Shown piece after piece: positions 16,843 through 24,697 of a stretch of DNA of 41,550 bases. The DNA is from a virus: positions 1 to 41,550 of the IMG/VR virus record IMGVR_UViG_3300001282_000013; one strand, given 5' to 3'. How positions within the stretch are numbered: position 1 is the first letter of the stretch; each line of letters starts with the position of its first letter. Below the pieces are notes generated by a model. That model ran no database searches. It saw only the letters and a list, made by a program, of their open reading frames with translations, and was not told the DNA's origin. Both the position numbers and the translations under genes were made by a program.

Positions 16843-17901
16843 ATGTCACTTTCTATTCAAGAATTCGTAATTTCTATCCTTCCAGGCAAGAAAAAACAAA
16901 ACCAAGCCGGTTGGATTAGTTTCAATGCAGTTTGCTGTCCACACAATGGAGAAAGTCAAGACACAAGGGGTAGAGCTGGAATTATTGCTAGTCCTGATGG
17001 TAAAATCAGTTATAGTTGCTTTAATTGTAAATTCAAAACTAGCTATATTCCAGGCAGAGCACTTACTTATAAATTTAGAAAACTTCTTGAATGGTTAGGT
17101 GTAGATTCTTTAGAAATAAAACGACTAAGTATCCTTGCTTGGCAAATAAAAGAAACAATAGATCCAAATACTATACTGCCAATCGAAGATGAAATAAAAT
17201 TTGAACCAAAGCAATTACCCAAAGAAGCATTGAATTTTTTTGCCTGGGTAGAATTTTATGAACTAGCAGAACGGCCTTATGATAAAGGATTGGTAGATTC
17301 TGTACAATATATCTACGATAGAAAAATATCATTACAAAAATATGAGTTTTATTGGAGCCCAGAAGTAGAGCATAAACTAAGTCATAGGGTAATTATCCCA
17401 TTCAAATACCGAAATGAAATAGTAGGGTATACTGCTAGGGCTTTAAATTCAGGTATTGTTCCAAAATATCATAGTAATCATCCAGCAGGGTTTGTATTTA
17501 ATTTAGATAATCAAAAAAACGATAGCAAATTCGTAATAGTTTGTGAAGGTGCTTTTGATGCAATGAGTATAGATGGTGTTAGTACACAAACAAATGATAT
17601 TAGTGAACAACAGGCAAACCTAATTGATGAATTAGCAAGAGAAGTAATTGTAGTGCCAGACTTTGATTTACAAATAAACAAAAATGGAAAAAAAGTTTGG
17701 CCAGGTGAGCAAATGATTAACAAAGCCATAGAATATGGATGGTCAGTAAGTTTCCCAGACTGGAGAGAAAATTGTAAAGATATTAATGATTCTGTTGTAA
17801 AATACGGGAAATTATTCACTATATATAATATTTTACAAACAAAAGAATCAAATTCGTTAAAGATTTCTTTACTGGCAAAAAAGTATAAACAAACTATATG
17901 A
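16843..17901 (+). CDS. DNA primase, gp61/DnaG type
   Basis: 352 residues, near T4 gp61 (342). N-terminal zinc module: C31, C32 and H34 (CCPHNG), then C59 and C62 (CFNC), which recognises primer sites. Toprim core: EGAFDA (235-240, Glu235) and DFD (Asp273, Asp275) for metal-dependent primer synthesis. It makes RNA primers for lagging-strand synthesis together with the gp41 helicase encoded next, with which it overlaps by ATGA. First gene of the P6 unit; predicted leaderless. Confidence 0.9.
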   Translation: MSLSIQEFVISILPGKKKQNQAGWISFNAVCCPHNGESQDTRGRAGIIASPDGKISYSCFNCKFKTSYIPGRALTYKFRKLLEWLGVDSLEIKRLSILAWQIKETIDPNTILPIEDEIKFEPKQLPKEALNFFAWVEFYELAERPYDKGLVDSVQYIYDRKISLQKYEFYWSPEVEHKLSHRVIIPFKYRNEIVGYTARALNSGIVPKYHSNHPAGFVFNLDNQKNDSKFVIVCEGAFDAMSIDGVSTQTNDISEQQANLIDELAREVIVVPDFDLQINKNGKKVWPGEQMINKAIEYGWSVSFPDWRENCKDINDSVVKYGKLFTIYNILQTKESNSLKISLLAKKYKQTI

Positions 17902-19298
17902 CTAAAGAATATAATACAGATCTGCAAAAACTTTTTTTGGAAATGCTATTACAAAATCCAGAAAGTTATGTTCGAATTCAAAATATATACAATCCAGATA
18001 ATTTTGATAGGAGTTTAAAAACCACTGCCAAATTTATTAAAGAGCATGTAAGTCAATACAGTACCATGCCCAAGCTGGAACAAATACAAGCAGTAACAGG
18101 ATTAGAATTAAAACCAATACCAGACCTTGCAGAGAATCATTATGAATGGTTCATGACTGAATTTGAACAATTTACTAAAAGGCAAGAACTAGAAAGGGCA
18201 ATTTTACTCAGTGCAGATTTAATTGAAAAAGGTGACTTTGACCCAGTTGAAAAGTTAATCAAAGATGCAGTACAAATCAGTTTAACTAAAGATTTAGGTA
18301 CAGACTATTTTGCTGATCCACGCACTAGATTAATGAAGATTAAAAATAACAATGGGCAAGTCAGTACTGGTTGGCCTACATTAGATCGTCGTTTGTTTGG
18401 TGGTATGAATCGAGGTGAGCTTAATATATTTGCAGGTGGTTCAGGCAGTGGTAAAAGTCTTTTCATGCAAAACATTAGCATAAATTGGATCACACAAGGA
18501 CTAAATGGAGTGTTTCTTACATTAGAACTTAGTGAAGAACTTTGTGCTATGCGTATGGATAGTATGATTGCTAATGTAAGTACTAGAGAAATTTTTAAAG
18601 ACTTAGATAATTTAGAAATGAAAATTAAAATGGCTGGCAAAAAATCTGGCAGTCTTCGTATCAAATATATGCCTGCACAAAGTAATGTGAATCAAATTCG
18701 TGCTTATTTAAAAGAACTAGAAGTACAAACAAATCAACGAACAGATTTTATTATGGTTGATTACTTGGATCTTGTAATGCCAGTAAGTGCTAAAGTTAGT
18801 CCAAATGATTTGTTCGTTAAAGACAAATATGTCAGTGAAGAACTAAGAAATTTAGCTAAAGAATTTAATATTCTTATGATTACTGCAAGCCAACTTAATC
18901 GTAGTGCAGTTGAAGAAATTGAGTTTGACCATAGTCATATTTCAGGTGGTATTAGTAAAATTAATACAGCAGATAATGTATTTGGTATTTTTACTAGTAG
19001 GGCAATGCGTGAGCGTGGCCGTTATCAAATTCAATTAATGAAAACTAGAAGCAGTAGTGGTGTTGGACAAAAAGTAGATTTAGATTTTGATCTAGAAAGT
19101 TTAAGAATTACAGATCCAGGTGAGGATGCACAAGGCACTCCAGGCACTCTTAAACCACAAACTACCAGTATTTTAAATCAATTAAAAACAACTAGTAGGG
19201 TCGAGAGTACTCCTAACAACCAAAACAGCAAAATTAATGCAGATGTCCAAACAAATAAGCTAAAATCAATGTTGGCTAGTTTGAAAACAAGCAATTAG
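17898..19298 (+). CDS. Replicative DNA helicase, gp41/DnaB type
   Basis: 466 residues, close to T4 gp41 (475). Helical N-terminal domain (1-135), then a RecA-like core with Walker A GGSGSGKS (180-187), catalytic Glu210 in FLTLELSEE, Walker B FIMVDYLDL (284-292), and TASQLNR of motif H3. A Ser/Thr/Asn-rich tail (about 415-466) is probably flexible and may contact primase or loader. Hexameric 5'-3' helicase driving the fork. Translationally coupled to primase (ATGA). Confidence 0.92.
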   Translation: MTKEYNTDLQKLFLEMLLQNPESYVRIQNIYNPDNFDRSLKTTAKFIKEHVSQYSTMPKLEQIQAVTGLELKPIPDLAENHYEWFMTEFEQFTKRQELERAILLSADLIEKGDFDPVEKLIKDAVQISLTKDLGTDYFADPRTRLMKIKNNNGQVSTGWPTLDRRLFGGMNRGELNIFAGGSGSGKSLFMQNISINWITQGLNGVFLTLELSEELCAMRMDSMIANVSTREIFKDLDNLEMKIKMAGKKSGSLRIKYMPAQSNVNQIRAYLKELEVQTNQRTDFIMVDYLDLVMPVSAKVSPNDLFVKDKYVSEELRNLAKEFNILMITASQLNRSAVEEIEFDHSHISGGISKINTADNVFGIFTSRAMRERGRYQIQLMKTRSSSGVGQKVDLDFDLESLRITDPGEDAQGTPGTLKPQTTSILNQLKTTSRVESTPNNQNSKINADVQTNKLKSMLASLKTSN

Positions 19299-19322
19299 CA
19301 TTTTACTAGTTTTTTGGTTTGA

Positions 19323-19330
19323 TATAAATA
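19323..19330 (+). promoter_or_regulatory. Late promoter TATAAATA
   Basis: Exact T4-type late promoter core in the 55-base gap after the helicase gene. It would start transcription about 5 bases downstream, leaving a leader with TAGGAG in front of TTG 19354. Confidence 0.85.
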
Positions 19331-19353
19331 TATAATGGCTTAGGAGTTTAATT

Positions 19354-19605
19354 TTGCTTCGCAAAACCCGTAGTTTATTAGAAGAATTAGAATCACTTAG
19401 ACTACTAAGAGACAGAGAAAACTTGGTTGAAAGTAGGGCTACTCATGTAATTCAGGGTGCAATTAATTTACTTAATTTTATTAAGGAAAACTATTCTGAA
19501 GAACAAAGCGAAGAATTAAAAAAAAGACTATTGGTTAGTATCAAGAACGAAGATCAAGCCAAATTTATTCGTGGCGTAAAAAAATTTAAAAATGAAAATA
19601 AATGA
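19354..19605 (+). CDS. Conserved small helical protein, 83 aa
   Basis: TTG start 7 bases after GGAG. Predicted entirely helical and charged: KTRSLLEELESLRLLRDREN, then ATHVIQGAINLLNFIKENY and a basic C-terminus (FIRGVKKFKNENK). I recall the same layout in marine T4-like phages. No function is known to me. First gene behind a consensus late promoter, so probably virion assembly or structure. Overlaps the next gene by 14 bases. Confidence 0.7.
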   Translation: MLRKTRSLLEELESLRLLRDRENLVESRATHVIQGAINLLNFIKENYSEEQSEELKKRLLVSIKNEDQAKFIRGVKKFKNENK

Positions 19606-20341
19606 AGTTGTCATTAAAGAAGGTGTTTTAGATGCCATAAAGTTTTTAGGCAGAGCTGCCTGGCAAGCCGCCGGCGGCAATGTTGATAAGTCTGATCCAG
19701 CCATTAGTCGTGCAAATTTAGAGTATGTAAGATCAAAATTAGCCAATGAGATTTATCAAAAGTTTGTTGGTGAATTAATAAAGCAAGGCATTCTTAATAG
19801 AAACGGGAAATTAACAGATCCTGGCAAAAGTGACGATATTATTAATATGGCTAAGGAGTTTCTGAAACAAGCATATAGAGCATATATTGTAACTCCAGAA
19901 AGACTAAATTTATTAGATACAAAAATAGACAATAGTGCGCCAACTTCTCTATCACAATTACGATCTTGGTTTGCAGGAGTGAACAGTTTTTACTTAGAAA
20001 TGTTGGAACAGGTTGAACAGACTACTGCTAGTAGTACTAGAGAAATTATATCTCAAATGGCTACAGGTATCAATAGTAATTTACCGGACCAGCTTAGAGA
20101 TCTTATTAAAGATTTGTTGAAGAATATGGCATCTAAATCAAGTTATGCTTTAACTATTCCTTGGAGCAATACTAGGCTTGCAGCAAATGCAATTAGAGCA
20201 GCAGGAACAGCAAGAGGAAACCCAGTAACTACGGAAGAAATTACTTTATATGATGAATCATTAAAAGCAATCATGCTTTTAAGACAACAAGACAAGTTAA
20301 ATTATGCTCTTGCTGCAAAGTTTGCTCGTAGTATAAGCTAG
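19592..20341 (+). CDS. Probable virion/prohead protein, 249 aa
   Basis: Begins MKINEVVIKEGVLDAI, a short amphipathic leader ending in Ile-Lys-Glu, matching the (L/I)xE form cut by T4-type prohead protease. The body is helical, with SQLRSWFAGVNSFYLEMLEQ and a later Ala-rich part. No enzyme motif is visible. Late-gene position and the leader suggest a protein packaged in the head; this is inference. A basic, Asn-rich middle would fit an internal DNA-contacting protein. Confidence 0.65.
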   Translation: MKINEVVIKEGVLDAIKFLGRAAWQAAGGNVDKSDPAISRANLEYVRSKLANEIYQKFVGELIKQGILNRNGKLTDPGKSDDIINMAKEFLKQAYRAYIVTPERLNLLDTKIDNSAPTSLSQLRSWFAGVNSFYLEMLEQVEQTTASSTREIISQMATGINSNLPDQLRDLIKDLLKNMASKSSYALTIPWSNTRLAANAIRAAGTARGNPVTTEEITLYDESLKAIMLLRQQDKLNYALAAKFARSIS

Positions 20342-20349
20342 GTATTAAT

Positions 20350-21492
20350 ATGCGAATAAATGAAATTTTAACAGAACAGGTCCAAGTAGGTAAAAAACAT
20401 CTTACACATCCAGAAGATCTTGCAGCATTTTATGGCACAGATGGAGCAAATTATGCACTTAATGCCATTATTAATACAGTAAAGAACCCAGCTCAAATAA
20501 CAATTAAATATGATGGTTACCCTGCTATAGTATGGGGTTGGGATTCAAATGGCAGATTCATTGTAGTTGACAAACATATGTTTGATAAAAAGGATGGGTC
20601 TGGTAGACAAATTTTCAGCCCACAAGATTTTATTAACTATGATACAGCAAGAGGTGTAGATCGCAGTGGGTTACATGGTGCAATTGCAAATGCTTGGCAG
20701 TCTTTACAACAAAGCACACCTAAAACTCCAGGATATTACTGGGGAGATATGTTATTTGGTAATACATTAAGCCCTGTTGCCCAAGGCAATCAGCAAATGT
20801 ATGTGTTTAAAGCAAACCCAAGAGGATTAACATATAATATTGATGTTAATAGTGAACTTGGCAGAATGTTACAGGGCAAAACTGTTGGAATAGCGGTTCA
20901 TCAATTTATACCTGCAACTTCAGTAAGTGCAGAGGACGCAGTTTCCTTAGATGGAACATTGGGCAATTTAAAACCCAAAGGAAATGTTGCGATTATTCCA
21001 GCTAAATTGCCTATAACTCCACAACTTAAATTAAATAGAAACCAAATTAATTTTGTAAAAACAACAATCAACAATAACAGTCAAGCAGTGAATGCATTAT
21101 TTGAAACTATGCCTATTGCTCAAAATACATGGATTGCATCTTTGGTGGGGCCTTTTATTAATCAAGAACTAATTAGAAATTCCAATCTTAATGATATTAC
21201 TAAAAGGTCTTATAAGTTTATTCTGGACAAGGCACCTAGTAATAGAATGCGTTCTGTATTAGAACCTTGGTTACAACAGCAACAACAAGGATTAGCTGCC
21301 ATGTGGACAATGTGGGCAGCATTATTTAATTGTAAAAATATCTTAATCCCACAACTAGAACAAGCAGCTCAAGCAAGTCCAGTAAAAGGATATCTAGACA
21401 CAGGTGTAGAAAGTCAGGAAGGCTATGTGTCTAGTGGAGTTAAGTTTGTGGATAGACTTGGCTTTAGTGCTCAAATACATGCTAAACGATAA
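20350..21492 (+). CDS. Cryptic nucleotidyltransferase/ligase-like protein
   Basis: 380 residues starting MRINEILTEQVQVGK (possible head-targeting leader, LTE at 7-9). Lys53 lies in KYDGYPAIVWGW (53-64), the form of motif I (KxDG) that carries AMP in ATP-dependent ligases. Two further patches fit later motifs: YYWGDMLFGN (129-138) in the motif III position and EGYV (357-360), then GVKFVDRLGFS (363-373), resembling motifs IV and V of RNA-ligase-like enzymes. The 200 residues between III and IV are longer than usual. Related phage proteins are, to my memory, of unknown function (perhaps DUF6267). Enzyme activity is a hypothesis. Confidence 0.6.
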   Translation: MRINEILTEQVQVGKKHLTHPEDLAAFYGTDGANYALNAIINTVKNPAQITIKYDGYPAIVWGWDSNGRFIVVDKHMFDKKDGSGRQIFSPQDFINYDTARGVDRSGLHGAIANAWQSLQQSTPKTPGYYWGDMLFGNTLSPVAQGNQQMYVFKANPRGLTYNIDVNSELGRMLQGKTVGIAVHQFIPATSVSAEDAVSLDGTLGNLKPKGNVAIIPAKLPITPQLKLNRNQINFVKTTINNNSQAVNALFETMPIAQNTWIASLVGPFINQELIRNSNLNDITKRSYKFILDKAPSNRMRSVLEPWLQQQQQGLAAMWTMWAALFNCKNILIPQLEQAAQASPVKGYLDTGVESQEGYVSSGVKFVDRLGFSAQIHAKR

Positions 21493-21507
21493 AAATTAGT
21501 AAAATTG

Positions 21508-21515
21508 TATAAATA
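21508..21515 (+). promoter_or_regulatory. Late promoter TATAAATA
   Basis: Exact late core, 38 bases before ATG 21554. The predicted leader holds a small hairpin TGCG-GTAA-CGCA (21522-21533, GNRA-type loop) and AAAGGA before the ATG. With the terminator at 21961 it defines a single-gene unit. Confidence 0.9.
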
Positions 21516-21553
21516 AAATTATGCGGTAACGCACATTTTTAAAGGAAACTAAC

Positions 21554-21934
21554 ATGGCAGTTTTTACAAGAACAAATGGTAGTGCAAAAACAGTTGTAAG
21601 CGTAGGCAATGTAGCTTTAAGTGCAGAAACAACTGGCGTACCAATTAGTACAGGTATTGGTAAGCCAATTCGTTGTATTGGCTTTACAGCAAATAACAGC
21701 GTAGCAGCACAAATGGGAACTGGCGAAGTTGTTGAAGCAGTTCTAGCTTATGTTGGCTTAACTAACACAGTTTTAGCTTATCAGGTAGATACAACCCGTA
21801 TTAGTGTAGTTATGGAAGATTCATCAGAGACCTTCACTACTGCAAATGCTAATGCAATTATTGATGGCAGAGGTATTACTGGCTTTGGTATCAATGCAGT
21901 TACAGATGTTGGATTAAAATTAGCAGCATCCTAA
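21554..21934 (+). CDS. Small abundant-type structural protein, 126 aa
   Basis: Strong ribosome site (AAAGGA) and consensus late promoter upstream, strong terminator downstream: a single-gene unit built for high output. The protein is small, Ala/Thr/Val-rich, with few charges, and probably a beta sandwich (MAVFTRTNGSAKTVVSVGNV at the N-terminus). Codon choice includes GCA/GTT/GGC in the way of highly expressed genes. These traits fit a capsid decoration or other high-copy virion protein. No family is recognised, so the role is inferred from expression signals only. Confidence 0.65.
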   Translation: MAVFTRTNGSAKTVVSVGNVALSAETTGVPISTGIGKPIRCIGFTANNSVAAQMGTGEVVEAVLAYVGLTNTVLAYQVDTTRISVVMEDSSETFTTANANAIIDGRGITGFGINAVTDVGLKLAAS

Positions 21935-21960
21935 GCTAATAATTGTTATATGCATGACGA

Positions 21961-21985
21961 AAAGGCACCAATTGGTGCCTTTTTT
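21961..21985 (+). terminator. Strong intrinsic terminator
   Basis: Perfect 9-bp stem AAAGGCACC/GGTGCCTTT with AATT loop, then more T. Ends the single-gene unit at 21554. Confidence 0.92.
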
Positions 21986-22008
21986 ATTCACACAGAAACA
22001 AAAGCATA

Positions 22009-22016
22009 AGATAAAT
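22009..22016 (+). promoter_or_regulatory. Late promoter variant GATAAATA
   Basis: One mismatch to TATAAATA, placed right after the terminator at 21961 and 27 bases before ATG 22043. Likely restarts transcription for the next late operon. Confidence 0.7.
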
Positions 22017-22042
22017 ATTTAAGATATTTCTTGGGAACCATT

Positions 22043-22309
22043 ATGGTTGCAACTACTACGGGTATTGAAAAAATTAATTTAGAAGCTCATGTAGAGTTAT
22101 GTGCTGAACGATATAAAAGTTTAGAAGAAAAACTAGATCAGGTAGATCAAAGAATAAGCACATTGGAAACACATGTTTTATCTATTAAAGAAGGAATCAA
22201 TAGTAAAACAGCAGGCATTAATAAACAACTTTTAGCAATTGCAACTACTATTATAGGTGTACTATTAACTGCTAATATAACTTTAATTATAAATTTAATT
22301 AACAAATGA
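22043..22309 (+). CDS. Coiled-coil protein with C-terminal membrane segment, 88 aa
   Basis: ATG 22043 preferred over TTG 22031; only a weak TTGGGA precedes. Heptad-rich middle (KSLEEKLDQVDQRISTLE) followed by a hydrophobic C-terminus (LLAIATTIIGVLLTANITLI, about residues 63-83). This layout matches XhlA-like, tail-anchored phage membrane proteins that assist holins, and some tail-associated proteins. Located among late genes and away from the lysis genes at 33234. Function unproven. Confidence 0.65.
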   Translation: MVATTTGIEKINLEAHVELCAERYKSLEEKLDQVDQRISTLETHVLSIKEGINSKTAGINKQLLAIATTIIGVLLTANITLIINLINK

Positions 22310-22521
22310 AAATAGTTGACCTAACCAAGCCAAAACTTTCTGTATATATAAACAATGAAGAAGCAGATTTACTCAAGCTATTTGACGATGAAAATCCTAA
22401 ATGGCTAAAAAGAGACTTTGATGATAGACAACTGTTAATAGCAAATCAATTAGTTAACAAAAATATATTAAAAAGAATTAAAGAAGATGGACGCATCGTA
22501 TTCAAAAGAAGAACTAGGTAA
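22306..22521 (+). CDS. Small hypothetical protein, 71 aa
   Basis: ATGA overlap with the preceding gene. N-terminus MKIVDLTKPKLSVYINNEEA, then an acidic helix and a strongly basic end (VFKRRTR). No motif recognised. Overlaps the next gene by 35 bases, so all three genes from 22043 are tightly packed and probably cotranslated. Confidence 0.6.
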   Translation: MKIVDLTKPKLSVYINNEEADLLKLFDDENPKWLKRDFDDRQLLIANQLVNKNILKRIKEDGRIVFKRRTR

Positions 22522-22996
22522 ATTAGTTGTAGAGCAAGCAATAAAACATATAGAGTCTTGGGCTGCTCAAGAACTTAAATTTATTACTTATAAACTTAAA
22601 CGCCCCATTTGTGTACCAATAGGCAAAAATAGTTGGTTAGTAGGGCACTATAGAATAACAAAAAACAAGAAAAAATTATTTTCAGTTTATTCAGGCGATA
22701 ATTTAATTAACAAATTTAGTAATAAACAAGCAGCATTTTTATTTGCAAGTATGGATAAATTACAACAATACGAACTTTCTCGGAGAATAATGAATAGTGA
22801 TAAAGATTATTCTAGACTTAGCGAGGAAGTTTTTATACTATTGGCAAAACAAAAACGATACATTAAAACATCAAATTTTTTAAAATTGTCTTTAATAAAT
22901 GCCAAATTAAGTGATATTAAATTAAAACTTTTATGTGCTAAGAAAGATTTAGAAAAAAACTTAATTAGAGCTAAATATGTTAAAGTCTGGGATTAA
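22487..22996 (+). CDS. Hypothetical basic protein, 169 aa
   Basis: ATG 22487 with AAAGAAG upstream, inside the end of the previous gene. N-terminal helix (KLVVEQAIKHIESWAAQE), a beta-like middle (ICVPIGKNSWLVGHYRI) and a Lys-rich helical C-terminus. High Lys content suggests nucleic-acid contact or simply AT-rich composition. Unknown family; sits just before two probable head-core genes. Confidence 0.6.
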   Translation: MDASYSKEELGKLVVEQAIKHIESWAAQELKFITYKLKRPICVPIGKNSWLVGHYRITKNKKKLFSVYSGDNLINKFSNKQAAFLFASMDKLQQYELSRRIMNSDKDYSRLSEEVFILLAKQKRYIKTSNFLKLSLINAKLSDIKLKLLCAKKDLEKNLIRAKYVKVWD

Positions 22997-23002
22997 AATA
23001 TT

Positions 23003-23668
23003 ATGAACCTTAACGAATTAAATTATAATAAACAACATAAACTAAACCAACTTATGGAAAGTAGGTTTGGTGTAAAAATTAATTATGGTGGCCTTAGTGT
23101 AGCTAAAGCAGAAAAAATGCGTTATCAAATTAATGAGCATTTAATTGGATTACGCAAAACTTATGGTGCAAGCCAACTAGAGACCAATCCTAAATACATG
23201 GAAATGCTTTTAGTTAAAGAAGGGTTAACAGAATGGCTTTCTACTCGTCGTCAAATCAATGAAGGCGAAATAGAGGCAGCAGAAGTAGTGTTAGCAGCTA
23301 AAGATATGGTAGATAGTATTCAAAACATGTTAGAAGATGCTAGTAAGATGTTAAATGAACAAATGCCTCCTTTATTAGACAGTATTAGAGATCAACTTGG
23401 GCCTGAAAAGTCTGATAGTTATAAATCTACAGCAGGACAGGCCTTACAATCATTAATTGATAATCTAAATACAGTAAGACAAAGTTTAGACCAGGGTGCA
23501 AGAGGACTTGCAGGCGAAGAAGGTGCCCCTACACCAATGAGTGCAAATTTGCCTCCAGCCGACCTAGGTGACGGCGGTGCAGAAATCGATTTAGAAATTC
23601 CAGATAATATTGCAACTTCTACAGCAGGTGAAGGTGGATCAAAACCGTTAGGGCGTGAGAAGCGTTAA
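23003..23668 (+). CDS. Probable prohead core/structural protein, 221 aa
   Basis: Helical protein with a conserved-looking body: LMESRFGVKINYGGLSVAKA, NPKYMEMLLVKEGL, then GEIEAAEVVLAAKDMVDSIQ and QMPPLLDSIRDQLG. It ends in an acidic, Gly/Pro-rich, probably disordered tail. I recall this pattern in marine T4-like phages as a virion protein. Helical content with acidic tail resembles scaffold/core proteins, but no direct homology is shown. Overlaps the next gene by one base. Confidence 0.65.
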   Translation: MNLNELNYNKQHKLNQLMESRFGVKINYGGLSVAKAEKMRYQINEHLIGLRKTYGASQLETNPKYMEMLLVKEGLTEWLSTRRQINEGEIEAAEVVLAAKDMVDSIQNMLEDASKMLNEQMPPLLDSIRDQLGPEKSDSYKSTAGQALQSLIDNLNTVRQSLDQGARGLAGEEGAPTPMSANLPPADLGDGGAEIDLEIPDNIATSTAGEGGSKPLGREKR

Positions 23669-24174
23669 TGCGCTATTATGAATTTGCTAGGCAGTTAAAC
23701 GAAGACTTTGATCAAGGTGCATCAAAGTCTTTAATGGATGTTATTACTTACGAAAAATCTAGAATTGATGCGGAAGATGCTAATCCTAGAATAAGTGCAA
23801 GCAGACTTATTACTATTATGCAAAATGTAGGTTATGAAAGTTTTAACTTTAGAGATTTAGCTAATGCCTATGCTAAATCTCAAGATCTTCAACAGTTAAT
23901 TTCTAAACCTGAAAAGAATCAAATGATAGAGTTATTGCCAGATGAAGAAACGGTATCTACAGATCAAGGCACAGATTTATCAGACATGCCCCCTCCAGAA
24001 ACTGCAATGCCACCTGATCAACCCATGGGCACTATGCAGGTTGGACAACCAGCACAACAGCCAGGCTTAGAAGAACCCATAAGTTCTGAACCGAGCGGAC
24101 CAATAGAAAGCCCACAAGGCACAGAACAAACGGTATCGGCTATGGCAAAGAAAGCGTTGAAAAGACGCCAATAG
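23668..24174 (+). CDS. Probable virion protein, 168 aa
   Basis: Starts at TAATG, coupled to the gene before. N-terminus MRYYEFARQLNEDFDQG, a leader ending Leu-Asn-Glu like the other possible head-targeting leaders. A compact helical domain follows (SRLITIMQNVGYESFNFRDL), then about 80 residues rich in Pro, Gln, Glu (MPPPETAMPPDQPMGTMQVG) and a basic end KKALKRRQ. The disordered acidic-then-basic tail fits an internal head or core protein. Confidence 0.65.
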   Translation: MRYYEFARQLNEDFDQGASKSLMDVITYEKSRIDAEDANPRISASRLITIMQNVGYESFNFRDLANAYAKSQDLQQLISKPEKNQMIELLPDEETVSTDQGTDLSDMPPPETAMPPDQPMGTMQVGQPAQQPGLEEPISSEPSGPIESPQGTEQTVSAMAKKALKRRQ

Positions 24175-24175
24175 T

Positions 24176-24195
24176 TTTAAGGGTTTCCCCTTAAA
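24176..24195 (+). promoter_or_regulatory. Hairpin before the deformylase gene
   Basis: 8-bp stem TTTAAGGG/CCCTTAAA with a TTTC loop, directly after the stop of the gene at 23668. No T run follows, so it is not a classical terminator. It may stabilise the upstream mRNA end or affect initiation at ATG 24207. Confidence 0.55.
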
Positions 24196-24206
24196 CTTTA
24201 AATATA

Positions 24207-24695
24207 ATGATAAAACCAATTAGAATTTGGCCCGATCCCATATTATTAACTCCTACTCATTTATGGGATCATCAGAACCCACAACTAGAATGTGACCAGT
24301 TAGAAAAAGATTTAACTGATACTTTATTAGCGGAAAATGCATTAGGATTGGCAGCTAATCAAATAGGTGTACAATATAGAATATTAGCGATTAATACACA
24401 GGATGACAACAACATTAGAATCATGTATAATCCAGTCATATTATATGAAAGCAAAGAAGATGAACTATCCTACGAAGGATGTTTAAGTTTTCCTAAGATT
24501 AGATTAGAAATACCAAGAAGCAATTATGTTGAAGTTTCTTGGCGTGATAAACTTAATTATGTACATAGTAGAAGATTTACTGGTATAGATGCTAGATGTA
24601 TTTTACATGAGATAGACCATTTAAACGGTATAGTTTTTAAACAATATGTAAGTAATTTAAAATTTAACCATGCATTAAAACAAGCCAAAAATTAA
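24207..24695 (+). CDS. def: Peptide deformylase
   Basis: 162 residues with all three deformylase motifs: GLAANQIG (47-54), EGCLS (90-94, metal ligand Cys92) and HEIDH (134-138, ligands His134/His138, catalytic Glu135). It removes N-formyl groups from new proteins and is a recurrent marine-phage auxiliary gene, thought to help meet high phage translation. Length is normal for a compact phage form. No clear ribosome site precedes the ATG. Contiguous with the nuclease gene at 24698. Confidence 0.93.
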   Translation: MIKPIRIWPDPILLTPTHLWDHQNPQLECDQLEKDLTDTLLAENALGLAANQIGVQYRILAINTQDDNNIRIMYNPVILYESKEDELSYEGCLSFPKIRLEIPRSNYVEVSWRDKLNYVHSRRFTGIDARCILHEIDHLNGIVFKQYVSNLKFNHALKQAKN

Positions 24696-24697
24696 AA

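Noticed and set aside
19255-19318. CTAGT...ACTAG plus T run as terminator after the helicase gene
   Set aside because: Five-base stem with a loop of about 27 bases is too weak to claim.
21935-22042. tRNA or other small RNA gene in the 108-base gap
   Set aside because: The gap is explained by a terminator and a late promoter; no cloverleaf can be drawn.
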